Assembly (NCBI GenBank): GCA_016719055.1
Contig: JADKAW010000038.1
Span: 248,001 to 312,000 of the forward strand
Source: Candidatus Rhodoferax mariagerensis
Lineage (GTDB): Bacteria; Pseudomonadota; Gammaproteobacteria; Burkholderiales; Burkholderiaceae_C
DNA length: 64,000 bases
Direction: 5' to 3'
Part shown: positions 49,115 to 58,233 of the stretch, piece by piece
Layout of the letters: every line of letters starts with the position of its first letter
Position numbering within the stretch: position 1 is the first letter of the stretch
Program-made: the position numbers and the translations under genes
The notes under the pieces: model-generated
Told to the model about the DNA's origin: nothing
The model's database searches: none
What the model saw: the letters and a program-made list of their open reading frames with translations, nothing else

Positions 49115-49753
49115 ATGAGTGACGCACTGAACTACCTGATCAAGACCCGGCCCGAGACCATCAGCCATTACTTTGCCTTTTTGAAGCAGACCGGGACGCA
49201 CCTGGACCCCAAGACGCGCAACCTGATTTCGGTCATCACCAAGGTCTATTCACAAACCGAGCGCGGTTTTCGCCAATACCTGGGCCGTGCGCTGCGTGAA
49301 GGTTGTACCCCCATGGAAGTACTTGACGCGCTACTGATGGCCTTTCCGGCACTGGGCCTGGCCAAGATCACCTGGGCCGTTGACATCATTCTGGACATGA
49401 ACATTCCTGGCTTTGCGCCCGATGTCATCACCCAGAAGGCCCCCGTTCAAGCCGAATGGCGCGATGTGATGGCTGCCAAAGATGTGCCCGATGGCGAGGT
49501 AATCCGCACTGATGTTGACGGGCGTGGCCTGTTTGTTTACCGTGAGAAAAAAGCCTACCAGATGTATGACAGCCACTGTCCGCACCAGAGCACCGACATC
49601 ACCCAGTTGGCGGTCAAGGGCACCACCCTGACCTGCCACAAGCACCAGTGGCAGTTTGACGCCAAGAGTGGTGATTGCATCAAAAAGGGCAACACCGGTT
49701 TGACGCGCGTCGACTGCAAAGTGGTCAAAGGCCGTCTGCTCGCGCACTGGTAA
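49115..49753 (+). CDS. AhpD-like / Rieske [2Fe-2S] fusion protein
   Basis: A 212-residue fusion. The N-terminal half resembles a carboxymuconolactone decarboxylase/AhpD domain (DPKTRNLISVITKVYSQTER, then GCTPMEVLDALLMAFPALGL), though it lacks the usual CxxC pair. The C-terminal half is a Rieske domain with ligands in SHCPHQSTD and TCHKHQWQFD, ending in GNTGLTRVDCKVVKGRLL. The GGAG site 7 bp upstream favours ATG 49115. The pair could be a redox or electron-transfer module at the end of the sulfur island. Confidence 0.82.
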   Translation: MSDALNYLIKTRPETISHYFAFLKQTGTHLDPKTRNLISVITKVYSQTERGFRQYLGRALREGCTPMEVLDALLMAFPALGLAKITWAVDIILDMNIPGFAPDVITQKAPVQAEWRDVMAAKDVPDGEVIRTDVDGRGLFVYREKKAYQMYDSHCPHQSTDITQLAVKGTTLTCHKHQWQFDAKSGDCIKKGNTGLTRVDCKVVKGRLLAHW

Positions 49754-49821
49754 GCGTCAAAAATCGCTTATTAAATGGGTAAGCAGCGCCACCGCGGCCT
49801 ACTATTTGCACAGAACTAGCG

Positions 49822-51065
49822 TCAAGCTGGCAGCGCGATCTCGTTGTCAACGCTGAACTGGTAGTCCTTGAAAATGTGTTCTGCGCTCAGACATTGGTAG
49901 TTGCCGCTGGCATCAAGGCGCGTGGTGTCTTTGAGCCGATAAGTGTATTGCCCACAGGTCCACAGCTTGAAGTTGCGCATTTGCGTGCACAGGCAGGTTT
50001 TGTCCTTGACCGATATATTTTTGCCGTCCGGGTGCAAGGCTAGCTCGCGGTTGTAGGCCGTGATATAGGCACAGTTTCCAGAACCATCCAGCAAATAGCC
50101 ATACGACTCGCAATTGGGACGAATGCCATCACCAATGGCGGGCGAGCCCTTGAGCATGCGCATGGGGTAACCGGTGGGCGAGATGGTGTTAACTTCAATG
50201 TCGGCCTCGCTGGCGCGAAAATAATCCTGCTTGACGGCGGCCGGAAGCCCACATTCATTGGCCACGGTAAACCGTGTGGCGACCTGCACTGCGGCCGACC
50301 CGGTTTCCAAAAACGACACCGCATCGGTGCCGGTAAAAATTCCGCCGGCCGCAATGACTGGTATGCCCAGCTTTTCACCTTGAACGTACTGGATCACTTC
50401 AGCAGTGATAGTGGCAAGGTCGTATTGCGCCCAATCCAGCCCAAAACCCAGGTGCCCGCCAGCCAACGGGCCTCGACCACCACAAAATCGGGCAAACGGT
50501 TCAAGCGGGCGTTTTTGCGCAAAAACAGTTGCAAAGCACGCACCGACGAGACAATGATGCCCAGCTTTGCATCCCGGAAACGGGGGTGGTCAGCAATCAG
50601 CCCCATCGAGCCCAAATGCAAACCTGCACTCAGAGTGATGCCGTCAATGCCGGCGTCCAGTGCCGAGGCCATGCGCACCTGCAGGGTCTCGCGCGGGCCG
50701 TTCATCGTCAGTTTTTCCATGCAGTTGACAAAAATCAGGCCGGCCCCTTTTTTGGCCTCCATGGTGGCACCCACATGGCGACGGGTGGCGTCTGCCAGAA
50801 TTTCAAGGTCAAACTTGACCTCGGACTTGTCGGCGTTGAGGATGTTGTGCTTGTAGAGTTTTGTCTTGTCCTTGACAAAACTGGTGTCAAAACGGCGGTC
50901 TGAAACGTCGTTGACCATGGCGTCTGAAATGTGTCCAATCCCGCCCAGGCGCGCCGCTTCCAGGGCCAGCTCGGCGGTTGAAATATCCACCCCCATGCCC
51001 CCCACCATGATCGGCACATATTCCTTTTTGCCGAACATCAAGCGAAAATCGTCCACACGTTTCAT
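49822..51065 (-). pseudogene. Nitronate monooxygenase-like flavoprotein gene, frameshifted
   Basis: The start MKRVDDFRLMFGKKEYVPIM (ATG 51065, AAGGA upstream) opens a TIM-barrel flavoprotein of the nitronate monooxygenase/2-nitropropane dioxygenase type, with IMVGGMGVDIST and GIDGITLSAGLHLG. At about 50471 the frame breaks: after LPDFVVVE the other frame continues PLAGGHLGFGLDWAQYDL, then IPVIAAGGIFTGTDAVSFLE and ATRFTVANECGLP to the stop at 49822. One missing C in the + strand GGGCC run would explain it. It converges with the AhpD-Rieske gene. Confidence 0.8.
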
Positions 51066-51249
51066 GAAAATCCTTGAGCCATTTGGCGCCTGCGACGGGG
51101 CCATATCCGACAAGACAAAATGATCTTGTCGGGGCGCGATTCTAACTGCCGCCCTCTGGCCATCCCTGGTCACAACAATACCCATGCCGCGGCTGGTAGC
51201 TTGCCGCTGAAGCTGGTGTAATCAGGTATTTGGACTTCTTTCTTGCACC

Positions 51250-52173
51250 ATGCGTGTCACCCTGAAATCACCCAAACCAGCGCAGTCGCTCAAAGGCGTG
51301 CGCATCCTCAGCCTTAGCCCCAACCTGCCCGGGCCGGCTGCCCTGCAGCGCTGCCGCCAGATGGGCGCCACTTGCATCAAGATTGAGCCACCGGCACCTA
51401 CCAGCCTATCGGGTTCACCCGTGACCGATGGGACCGGCGACCCCATGAGCGCCTATAGCCCCACGGGTTACCGCGCCCTGCACCAAGGCGTCCGCGTGCT
51501 GATCGCCAACCTGAAAACTGATGCCGGGCAAAAAATGCTGCGGCGTGAGCTGGCCAAAGCGCAGGTGCTGCTGACCTCGTTTCGCCCAAGCGCCCTGACC
51601 AAACTCGGGCTCGACTGGCGCACCCTGCACAGTGCCTATCCGCAGCTGTCGATGGTGGCGATCTTTGGCGACAGCGGCGCACACGCCGAACACCCGGGCC
51701 ACGACCTGACTTACATGGCACAGGCCGGATTGCTCACCGGCCTTGAACTGCCCGCCACGCTGTACGCCGACATGGCCGGCTCGCTCATGGCCAGCGAAGC
51801 CATCCTGCAAGCCGTGTTGTTGCAACGCCAGAAAAACCGCGGCCACTGGCATGAGGTGTCGCTGACAGCCGCGGCCACCCACCTGGCGCAGCCGCACATT
51901 TGGGGCAGCATGGCCGCCGACACCCTGCTTGGCGGTGGTCACGCCGGCTACCGCATTTACCCCTGTCTGGATGGCCGGGTGGCGCTGGCCGCGCTGGAGC
52001 CACACTTTGCCCGGTCGTTGTGCTTGCTGGCCGGTGTTGCCTGGACTGATTTCGGCGTGATGCTGGTGCCCGCCACGCGGCAAGCCATTGCCGAGTTTGT
52101 CAGCAAACTGAGTCGTCAGGCACTCGAAGCCTTGTCGCAGCAGCATGATATTCCGCTGCACACGCTACCCTAA
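51250..52173 (+). CDS. CoA-transferase family III (CaiB/BaiF) protein
   Basis: A 307-residue family III CoA-transferase. LKGVRILSLSPNLPGPAALQ is the N-terminal family motif, and VLLTSFRPSALTKLGLDWRTL the Rossmann-like part. GHDLTYMAQAGLLTGLELPA contains the Asp of the active site. It is shorter than full-length CaiB or alpha-methylacyl-CoA racemase, as in a known short subgroup. The substrate cannot be read. Confidence 0.85.
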   Translation: MRVTLKSPKPAQSLKGVRILSLSPNLPGPAALQRCRQMGATCIKIEPPAPTSLSGSPVTDGTGDPMSAYSPTGYRALHQGVRVLIANLKTDAGQKMLRRELAKAQVLLTSFRPSALTKLGLDWRTLHSAYPQLSMVAIFGDSGAHAEHPGHDLTYMAQAGLLTGLELPATLYADMAGSLMASEAILQAVLLQRQKNRGHWHEVSLTAAATHLAQPHIWGSMAADTLLGGGHAGYRIYPCLDGRVALAALEPHFARSLCLLAGVAWTDFGVMLVPATRQAIAEFVSKLSRQALEALSQQHDIPLHTLP

Positions 52174-52222
52174 CTATAGCTTCTAGCGCAGGTAGCTATT
52201 GGGCTACAAGCCATTTTCTTAT
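52174..52222 (+). repeat. Interspersed repeat copy after the CoA-transferase gene
   Basis: ACTATAGCTTCTAGCGCAGG, TAGCTATTGGGCTACAAGCC and ATTTTCTTATAAA follow the interspersed repeat pattern. The copy starts one base after the CoA-transferase stop. Confidence 0.6.
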
Positions 52223-52287
52223 AAACTTTGGGGCAACAGTATCACTGCATAGATTGCGGCGAAGCAGTGGTGTGCTCAAATTGGCCG

Positions 52288-52914
52288 ATGACACCCGAAC
52301 TGCTTTATTTTCACGACCCGATGTGCAGCTGGTGCTGGGCTTTTCGCCCGGTCTGGACGGACTTGTGCGCCCAGTTGCCCGTTGGCATGACCGTGCGGCG
52401 CGTGGTGGGCGGCCTGGCACCAGACAGTGATGTGCCCATGCCACCTGACATGCGCGCCAAGCTCAAAGGCACCTGGCAAACGATTGAGCAGCGCGTGCCC
52501 GGTACCCGCTTCAACTTTAGCTTTTGGGATGTCTGCACGCCCCGGCGCTCAACCTACAACGCCTGTCGCGCGGTGCTGGCGGCAACACGGCTGGCGCCCA
52601 CGCTTGAAGATCCGATGATTCACGCGATTCAACAAGCCTATTACCTGCAAGCGCGCAACCCTTCAGACATCAGCACACTGGCAGACCTGGCCGTTGACAT
52701 CGGTCTTGACCGCGCGCATTTTGCGGCTGAGTTGACCGGTGCTGAGGTGCAGCGAAGCCTGGAAGAAGAGATTGCCTTGGCACACAGTGCGCCCATCAAC
52801 GGTTTTCCGAGTCTGGTCGTGCATGTGCCGCTGGGGATGCGTCCTATCAAACTGGACTATCTGAATTCTGCACCCATGCGCCAGCAAATTGCAGCCATGT
52901 TGAAGTTGACCTGA
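52288..52914 (+). CDS. DsbA family (thioredoxin-fold) protein
   Basis: A 208-residue thioredoxin-fold protein of the cytoplasmic DsbA/FrnE-like group. The redox motif is FHDPMCSWCWAFRPVW with a CSWC pair near residue 12. There is no signal peptide. INGFPSLVVHV contains the cis-proline region. ATG 52288 (MTPELLYFHD) is preferred over an in-frame opening at 52228 that lies partly in the repeat-derived spacer. Substrate unknown. Confidence 0.85.
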   Translation: MTPELLYFHDPMCSWCWAFRPVWTDLCAQLPVGMTVRRVVGGLAPDSDVPMPPDMRAKLKGTWQTIEQRVPGTRFNFSFWDVCTPRRSTYNACRAVLAATRLAPTLEDPMIHAIQQAYYLQARNPSDISTLADLAVDIGLDRAHFAAELTGAEVQRSLEEEIALAHSAPINGFPSLVVHVPLGMRPIKLDYLNSAPMRQQIAAMLKLT

Positions 52915-52936
52915 AATCCGTCAAACTGCAGGACCC

Positions 52937-53635
52937 ATGACAAAACCTTCGCGCCTTGGCCCTCCCCGAAAACCGCGCGTGGCGCTGTGGCTGGCCCTGG
53001 CTTTTATTCTGGGGCTGATTGGTTGGTGGGAATTGGCTGTACCCCGCGCACCAACGGTGGCAACCATGCAGCCTGTCGCCATGGCCCAGCCTGCGGGCAG
53101 TGAGGTGGCGGTGTTTGCTGGCGGCTGCTTTTGGTGCACCGAGGCTGACTTTGACAAGCTGCCGGGTGTGTTGTCCACCACCTCAGGCTACACCGGTGGC
53201 AAAACCGCCAACCCCACTTATGCCGAAGTCGCCAGCCATGCCACTGGCCATGCCGAGGCGGTGCGGGTGGTGTTTGACCCGAAACAGGTCAGCTACCTGC
53301 AGTTGCTGGACTACTTTTGGCGCAGCATCGACCCCACCGCCAAAGACCGCCAGTTTTGCGACATTGGCACGCCCTACCGCACGGCCATATTTGCCGCCAC
53401 GCCTGCGCAGTTGCAAATGGCCAAAGAGTCGCTGGCGGCGCTGGCGCTGTCCAAACCGTTTGCCGAACCGATTCAAACCCAGATCGTGATGCTGGATGAC
53501 TTTTCTCCGGCTGAGGATGAGCATCAAAACTACCACCAGAACAACCCGGTGCGCTATAACTACTACCGTAGCAGTTGTGGCCGAGATGCCCGCCTCAAGC
53601 AGTTATGGGGGGACCCAGCTGCAAAAAATAATTGA
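52937..53635 (+). CDS. msrA: Peptide-methionine (S)-S-oxide reductase with N-terminal membrane anchor
   Basis: MsrA reduces methionine-S-sulfoxide in oxidised proteins. The 232-residue form has an N-terminal hydrophobic helix (ALWLALAFILGLIGWW), so it is probably periplasmic or anchored. The catalytic motif is VFAGGCFWCTEADFDKLPG, followed by TTSGYTGGKTANPTYAEV and DFSPAEDEHQNYHQNN. The C-terminal recycling Cys may be in YYRSSCGRDARL. Confidence 0.95.
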   Translation: MTKPSRLGPPRKPRVALWLALAFILGLIGWWELAVPRAPTVATMQPVAMAQPAGSEVAVFAGGCFWCTEADFDKLPGVLSTTSGYTGGKTANPTYAEVASHATGHAEAVRVVFDPKQVSYLQLLDYFWRSIDPTAKDRQFCDIGTPYRTAIFAATPAQLQMAKESLAALALSKPFAEPIQTQIVMLDDFSPAEDEHQNYHQNNPVRYNYYRSSCGRDARLKQLWGDPAAKNN

Positions 53636-53640
53636 TGAAC

Positions 53641-53690
53641 AAAATGACCTCTAGCCCTTTTAGCACTAGCGCTTACCGCTATTATTTGTG
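53641..53690 (-). repeat. Interspersed repeat copy after msrA
   Basis: AAAATGACCTCTAGCCCTTT, TAGCACTAGCGCTTACC and GCTATTATTTGTGATAAT are, on the minus strand, a good copy of the interspersed element. Confidence 0.7.
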
Positions 53691-54224
53691 ATAATCATCT
53701 TAGCCAAACTCCAAGTTGAACTACTCCCCATCATGAACTATTGCCCCACCGAGAGACAATTGTTTTGAGTGACGCTGAAGAACCAGCAAGCAGAGTGTTT
53801 GGCATCCAAGGCAGGCTCGGTGCAAGAGTTGAATTTACTCACGCGACTAGGTCTACAAAGGCAATCGTTGGTTGTCCTGCATCCATTGACCGAATTTGGG
53901 CACCCATCAAATAGATCCCGATCCTTGTCGTCGTTGCTTGCATGGTCTTTGCCTTTTTTGACCTGCACACCACCAATAATTGACACCCGACGGCCTTCGA
54001 CGATTTTCGATACCAGATAAGAGAAAGTTTGTTTCGCCAATCTTCTCTTTGGTCACCGGAAGGAGGATACTGGTGGCGTGTTCAGCGACGGATGCTCAGA
54101 GCACTCCTGTTGGATATTGACATTTTGCCAATTTTTCGGGTTCAGCTTGGATCATTGCTGCACAAGCCCAGTATTCGCTGCGCTGATAAAACTCGCCCAA
54201 CATGCTCACGACTAATCGCAAGCA
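53691..54224. other. Gene-poor AT-richer gap without recognised features
   Basis: This stretch of 534 bp between msrA and the M20 peptidase gene is less GC-rich than its surroundings. Short open frames exist on both strands (for example 53738-54040 minus, 100 codons), but none has a ribosome site or family resemblance that I recognise. It may hold remnants of an acquired or decayed gene. Confidence 0.5.
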
Positions 54225-55454
54225 TCAAACCATCAAATCACACAAACTGCGTGCAATGACCTTGGTGGCGCGGCGCAGGTCTTCCAGGTCGAGCCGCTCA
54301 TCGGCGCGTTTGGCGTGTGACTCCAGCACGGTTCGCGGGCCGGCACCGTAGATCACTCCAGGAATACCACGTTCGACAAACAAGCGCACATCGGTATACA
54401 GCGGGGTACCCAGCGCTGGAATGTCTTCACCAAACACGGCTTTTCCGTGCTTCTGAATGGCATCGACCAGCGGAAGGTTGCCAGGCAGTGGTTTCATGGC
54501 CTGGGCCAACAGCATGCGCCGGATATCTACACTGATGCCGGGCAGCGTGGCCACGGTTTGCGTGATCAGTTCACGCAGGGTGGCTTCGACCTGCGCAGCA
54601 TCTTCTTCGGGAATCATGCGCCGGTCGAGCTTGAAAGTCACCTTGCCGGGGATCACATTGGTATTGGTGCCGCCCTGAATCAGGCCAACGTTCAGATACG
54701 GATGGGTGATGCCTTCAACCTGTGAGCAGATGTTGGCGCGGTAATGGTCATTTTGCGCATACAGCACGCCCAGAATCTTGACGGCAGCCTGGAGCGCGTC
54801 GACACCTGACTGGGGAATGGCGGCATGCGCCATCTGGCCGTGCACGGTGACCTCAAGCTGCAGGCAGCCGTTGTGCGCGGTGATCACCTGGTAGCTAAAC
54901 CCGGCGGCAATCATCAGGTCAGGCTTTGTCAAACCTTTGGCCAGTAGCCAGGCCGGACCAACTTCGCCGCCAAATTCTTCGTCATAGGTCAGCAGCAGGT
55001 CGATCTGACCGTGCTGCGGCCTGGCCACGGCTTCCAGCGCGCGGATGGCAAAGGCGTAGGTGGAAAAGTCGCATTTGCTGACTGCAGCGGCGCGGCCATA
55101 GATCTTGCCGTCTTCAATTTCGCCGCCATAAGGGTCGTGCGTCCAGCCCTCGCCAGGTGGCACCACGTCGCCGTGGGCATTGAGCGCAATGGTTTTGCCG
55201 CCTGGGCCGTACTGGCGGCACACGATCAGGTTGGTGATGCTTTGCAGACCGGCATCTGCCACCAGTTCAGGCGGCACCGGGTACCTGTCTGCGCTCAACC
55301 CCATGGCGCCAAACAATTCAGCGGCACGCTCGGCGTGTGGCGCGTTGTTACCGGGTGGTGTGTCGGTGGGCACACGGATAAGCGCTTGCAGAAAAGCCAC
55401 TTGTTCGTCAAAGTGGGCGTCAATCCAGGCGTCGAGTTGGGTGTAGGTTGTCAT
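54225..55454 (-). CDS. M20 family metallopeptidase/deacylase (ArgE/DapE-like)
   Basis: A 409-residue zinc-dependent amidohydrolase. Metal and catalytic residues are in ALNAHGDVVPPGEGW and LTYDEEFGGEVGP, with the dimerisation part QLEVTVHGQMAHAAIPQSGV. ATG 55454 (MTTYTQLDAWIDAHF) is preferred; in-frame openings up to 55538 lie in a low-complexity Pro/Lys region. It neighbours the ureide-degradation genes and may act on a carbamoyl or N-acyl amino acid, by context only. It ends the minus-strand unit with uraD-allC. Confidence 0.85.
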   Translation of the reverse strand: MTTYTQLDAWIDAHFDEQVAFLQALIRVPTDTPPGNNAPHAERAAELFGAMGLSADRYPVPPELVADAGLQSITNLIVCRQYGPGGKTIALNAHGDVVPPGEGWTHDPYGGEIEDGKIYGRAAAVSKCDFSTYAFAIRALEAVARPQHGQIDLLLTYDEEFGGEVGPAWLLAKGLTKPDLMIAAGFSYQVITAHNGCLQLEVTVHGQMAHAAIPQSGVDALQAAVKILGVLYAQNDHYRANICSQVEGITHPYLNVGLIQGGTNTNVIPGKVTFKLDRRMIPEEDAAQVEATLRELITQTVATLPGISVDIRRMLLAQAMKPLPGNLPLVDAIQKHGKAVFGEDIPALGTPLYTDVRLFVERGIPGVIYGAGPRTVLESHAKRADERLDLEDLRRATKVIARSLCDLMV

Positions 55455-55562
55455 CGGGGGGGGTCTCGGGGTGGTTTTATTGTTCATGGGAGGCTTGGGC
55501 GTAGCCCGGGCGGGGGGGGGACTGGGCAACCAGCGCACGGGTTAACGCTGAACAAGCAGGCA

Positions 55563-57494
55563 TCACAAACGGTCCATTCCAGTCACCTGCTCCAGCAGAT
55601 GCATAAACGCATCTACGGCCAGTTGCATGTCATCGTTGCTGGTGGATTCAAGCGGGTTGTGGCTGATGCCGGCATTCTGGCCGCGCACAAACAGCATGGC
55701 TTGCGGCATGATGTCGTGCAGTTTCATGGCGTCGTGGCCGGCACCGCTGGGCAGGCGGTGAATGGGCAGGCCAAGTGCCGTCACAGCAGCTTCCCAGCGC
55801 TGCTGCCAGGCTGGCGCACTGGGGGCGGCGCTGGCGCGCAGGGTTTCCTGCACTGTAAAAGCCAAACCGCGCCGGGTGCAAATTTGCTGCAGTTTTGCTA
55901 GCACGTCACGCTCAAGGGTATTGCGCTGCAGGTCATTGGGGGCCCGCAAATCGAGGCTGAAGGTACAGCGCCCCGGCACCACGTTGACACTGCCTGCTGG
56001 CACATTCAACTGGCCCATGGTGGCCACACTGTCACCGTCAAGTGCTGCGCGCTGCTCCAGGTACAAGGCCAACTCTGCCACCGCGCAGGCGGCATCGCGG
56101 CGCTGGTTCATCGGCGTGGTGCCGGCATGGCTCGCAATGCCGATCACCTCGCCGGTGTAGCGCACGCTGGCGTTGATCGACGTGACCACGCCCAGCGGCA
56201 AGTTCAGCGCATTGAGCACCGGGCCCTGTTCGATATGCACTTCGACAAAACCCAGGTAATCGGCCGGGTTTCGCTTGAGCGTGGCGATTTGGGTCAGCAC
56301 GGCAGCCGCATCGGCATCGGGCGCGCACAGCCCCGCCTGCTGCATGGCCGCCAGCATCGACACCCCTTGGGCATCGGTTTGCGTCAGCCAGTCGGGCTGA
56401 AAGTCACCCACCAGTGCACCCGATCCCAAAAACGTGGCCTTAAAGCGCTGGCCTTCTTCCTCGGCAAACGCCACCAACTCAATGGCAAAAGGTAGCCGTC
56501 GACCCGCGCGCTGCAACTCGCGCACGCAGGCCATCGGCACAAAAATACCCAGGCGGCCGTCGTATTTGCCGGCGTTGCGTACCGTGTCATAGTGGCTGCC
56601 AGTCAGAAGGGTCTTGGAACCTTCAAGCGCCTTAGGGCTGTAGCCCTTGTTCTGATTGCGCTGATAGCTATTGATTTCAGAGCTATCCGGGTCAAAATGC
56701 GGCTTGATTGGTGCCAAGGCCGGGTTGAGCTCGACATTTGGCGCGAGGTAAGTCAGGGCCTCGTAGCGGCCCACCACGTTACCCACCGCGTCGATATGGG
56801 CACTGTCAAAACCGCACTCCAGCATCCAGCCCTGAATACGCTGCGCGCAGGCGCGGTGTGCGTCGCTCAGATAAGTGACCGTGAGCTGGCCGTGCTCGGC
56901 GTAGCCTGGTTCCGAAAATTCAGCCAGCGCCTCCTGCCAGTCCCACACCACATTGCCAAGCTCGGGCGTGATGCCAAATTTGTCATTCAGCCGAATTTCG
57001 GCAATGCGGTGGATATTGCGCAGGCACTCCTGCAGCTCAAAGTCGGGGTGGCCGTGCAGGCGGCGCTCAAAGGTGGCAATGATCTCGGCGCGGCTCAAGC
57101 CAGTGCCTCGCGGGCCGCGCACCGCCAGAATGAACGGAAAGCCAAACTTGGCGTTGTAGTCGGCATTGAGCCGTTGCAGTTTGGCGAATTCGTCGGCGCT
57201 GCAATTCGTCAGTCCGGCCTTGCTTTGCTCGTTGGTCGATTCGGCGGTCAGGTTTTGGCTGACCATGGCTTTGCCGGCCAGCTCGGGGTGGGCGCGGATC
57301 AGCGCCACTTGTTGCTCGCGCGGCGCAGCGGCCAGCACCTGGGTCATCAGGTGTTTGAGATGGTGGACGGACTGGAACGGGCGTTGTTTCAGGGCTGCTT
57401 CGGCGATCCAGGGGGAGTGTTCGTACAAGCCGTCTAGCAGTTGCAGGGCCTCTGGCAGCAGCACGGTGTTTAGTTGGTTGAGTGTTAATGTCAT
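55563..57494 (-). CDS. OHCU decarboxylase (UraD) / allantoate amidohydrolase-type fusion
   Basis: A 643-residue fusion for urate degradation. Residues 1-about 170 are UraD-like (RPFQSVHHLKHLMTQVLAAA, ALIRAHPELAGKA, EFAKLQRLNADYNAKFGFPF), which forms S-allantoin from OHCU. The rest is an M20-type allantoate/ureidoglycolate amidohydrolase (LLTGSHYDTVRNAGKYDGRL, AFAEEEGQRF, FVEVHIEQGPVLNALNLPLG, SGAGHDAMKLHDI). An interspersed repeat (56630-56687) adds residues around SSEINSYQRNQNKGYSP. Such fusions occur in related genomes, from memory. Confidence 0.9.
   Translation of the reverse strand: MTLTLNQLNTVLLPEALQLLDGLYEHSPWIAEAALKQRPFQSVHHLKHLMTQVLAAAPREQQVALIRAHPELAGKAMVSQNLTAESTNEQSKAGLTNCSADEFAKLQRLNADYNAKFGFPFILAVRGPRGTGLSRAEIIATFERRLHGHPDFELQECLRNIHRIAEIRLNDKFGITPELGNVVWDWQEALAEFSEPGYAEHGQLTVTYLSDAHRACAQRIQGWMLECGFDSAHIDAVGNVVGRYEALTYLAPNVELNPALAPIKPHFDPDSSEINSYQRNQNKGYSPKALEGSKTLLTGSHYDTVRNAGKYDGRLGIFVPMACVRELQRAGRRLPFAIELVAFAEEEGQRFKATFLGSGALVGDFQPDWLTQTDAQGVSMLAAMQQAGLCAPDADAAAVLTQIATLKRNPADYLGFVEVHIEQGPVLNALNLPLGVVTSINASVRYTGEVIGIASHAGTTPMNQRRDAACAVAELALYLEQRAALDGDSVATMGQLNVPAGSVNVVPGRCTFSLDLRAPNDLQRNTLERDVLAKLQQICTRRGLAFTVQETLRASAAPSAPAWQQRWEAAVTALGLPIHRLPSGAGHDAMKLHDIMPQAMLFVRGQNAGISHNPLESTSNDDMQLAVDAFMHLLEQVTGMDRL
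56630..56687 (+). repeat. Interspersed repeat copy inside the uraD-allC fusion
   Basis: CGCCTTAGGGCTGTAGCCCT, TGTTCTGATTGCGCTGATAG and CTATTGATTTCAGAGCTAT form a variant of the interspersed element. It is in frame, so it is translated as an insert between conserved blocks before LLTGSHYDTVR. Confidence 0.55.
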
Positions 57495-57658
57495 ATGCTT
57501 TTTTCCCCACTCACTCCCCCCGCCCTCTCCCGCCCCGCCGGGCGGAAGAGGGAGCCTAACAGCCCTATGTGGCCGGTGGGCTGACGTTGGCCGGTGATTG
57601 GGGATGTGCTGTTGGATGGTCGCTTTTGGGTTGTGGTTTTGGTGTTGTGGGCCGCAGA

Positions 57659-57737
57659 ATTGGGGTCAGAGCCCCATTCGGGGGCGCCTAAGTGCCGAAT
57701 TTCCTTCTGCTGGGCCGAATGGGGATCCGACCCCAAA
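57659..57737. repeat. REP/BIME-like inverted repeat
   Basis: Arms TTGGGGTCAGAGCCCCATTC (57659 on) and, reversed, TTGGGGTCGGATCCCCATTC (to 57737) agree at all but about three positions and are separated by about 35 bases. Elements beginning GGGGTCAGAGCCC are typical of REP sequences mobilised by RAYT transposases, but no RAYT gene is seen here. Confidence 0.6.
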
Positions 57738-58159
57738 TCTGCTGCATCGGTCGCGTCGAAACCCACCCCCAATTGCCGTTGAGCAATGCACTTGCCATTT
57801 GCCCCAGCAGTGTCCAGCCAGGCCAACGCGGTGGGGGGACGCCGATTTCTGGTACTCCAGTATGAGGTGGCCGCACACCGGGTTGGCCTGGCGGGTTCAG
57901 TCGCACAGCTGTTCCACGGGGATCGCCTGCCGGGCTTGGCCTCACAGAACTTCCAATGGTAGCGCCCAGCAGCAGTTAAGTTACAAATCGCCAATCGGGA
58001 CCGAATGGCACGCCGGATGCCTAAGAAAGCCCGCCGAGCGACTGCCAATAAACCCACCGGCAACGCAGGATTGTTGACCACCGATTGCACCACAGGCGAT
58101 TTAGACGAGGTGTCCGGACTAAAACGGAAATCATCGATCAACATCTTTTACTCTCGAAA

Positions 58160-58213
58160 AAAGAGCAGCTTGCGCAATAACAGCAAGGGCTAGAGGCTTA
58201 AAAAGTACTAAAA
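58160..58213 (+). repeat. Interspersed repeat copy before puuE
   Basis: AAGAGCAGCTTGCGCAATAA, then CAGCAAGGGCTAGAGGC and TTAAAAAGTA match the right part of the interspersed element. Confidence 0.55.
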
Positions 58214-58233
58214 ATGCCAATCAACGCAACCCC

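Larger units (their letters stand above)
57495..58233. other. 740-bp intergenic region with REP-like hairpin and no clear gene
   Basis: No family is recognised in any frame. The region holds a REP-like inverted repeat (57659-57737) and a copy of the interspersed repeat at the right end. A minus-strand frame near 58144 starts MLIDDFRFSPDTSSK, with a possible gene remnant of about 50 residues that I cannot place. Confidence 0.5.

Noticed and set aside
53738..54040. A 100-codon minus-strand frame beginning MAKQTFSYLVSKIVEG
   Set aside because: There is no ribosome site, no family resemblance and an odd composition; kept only as part of the unassigned gap.
57491..58144. A 217-codon minus-strand open frame between uraD-allC and puuE
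   Set aside because: It crosses the REP-like hairpin, has biased low-complexity composition and no family match; only its first 50 codons might be a remnant.
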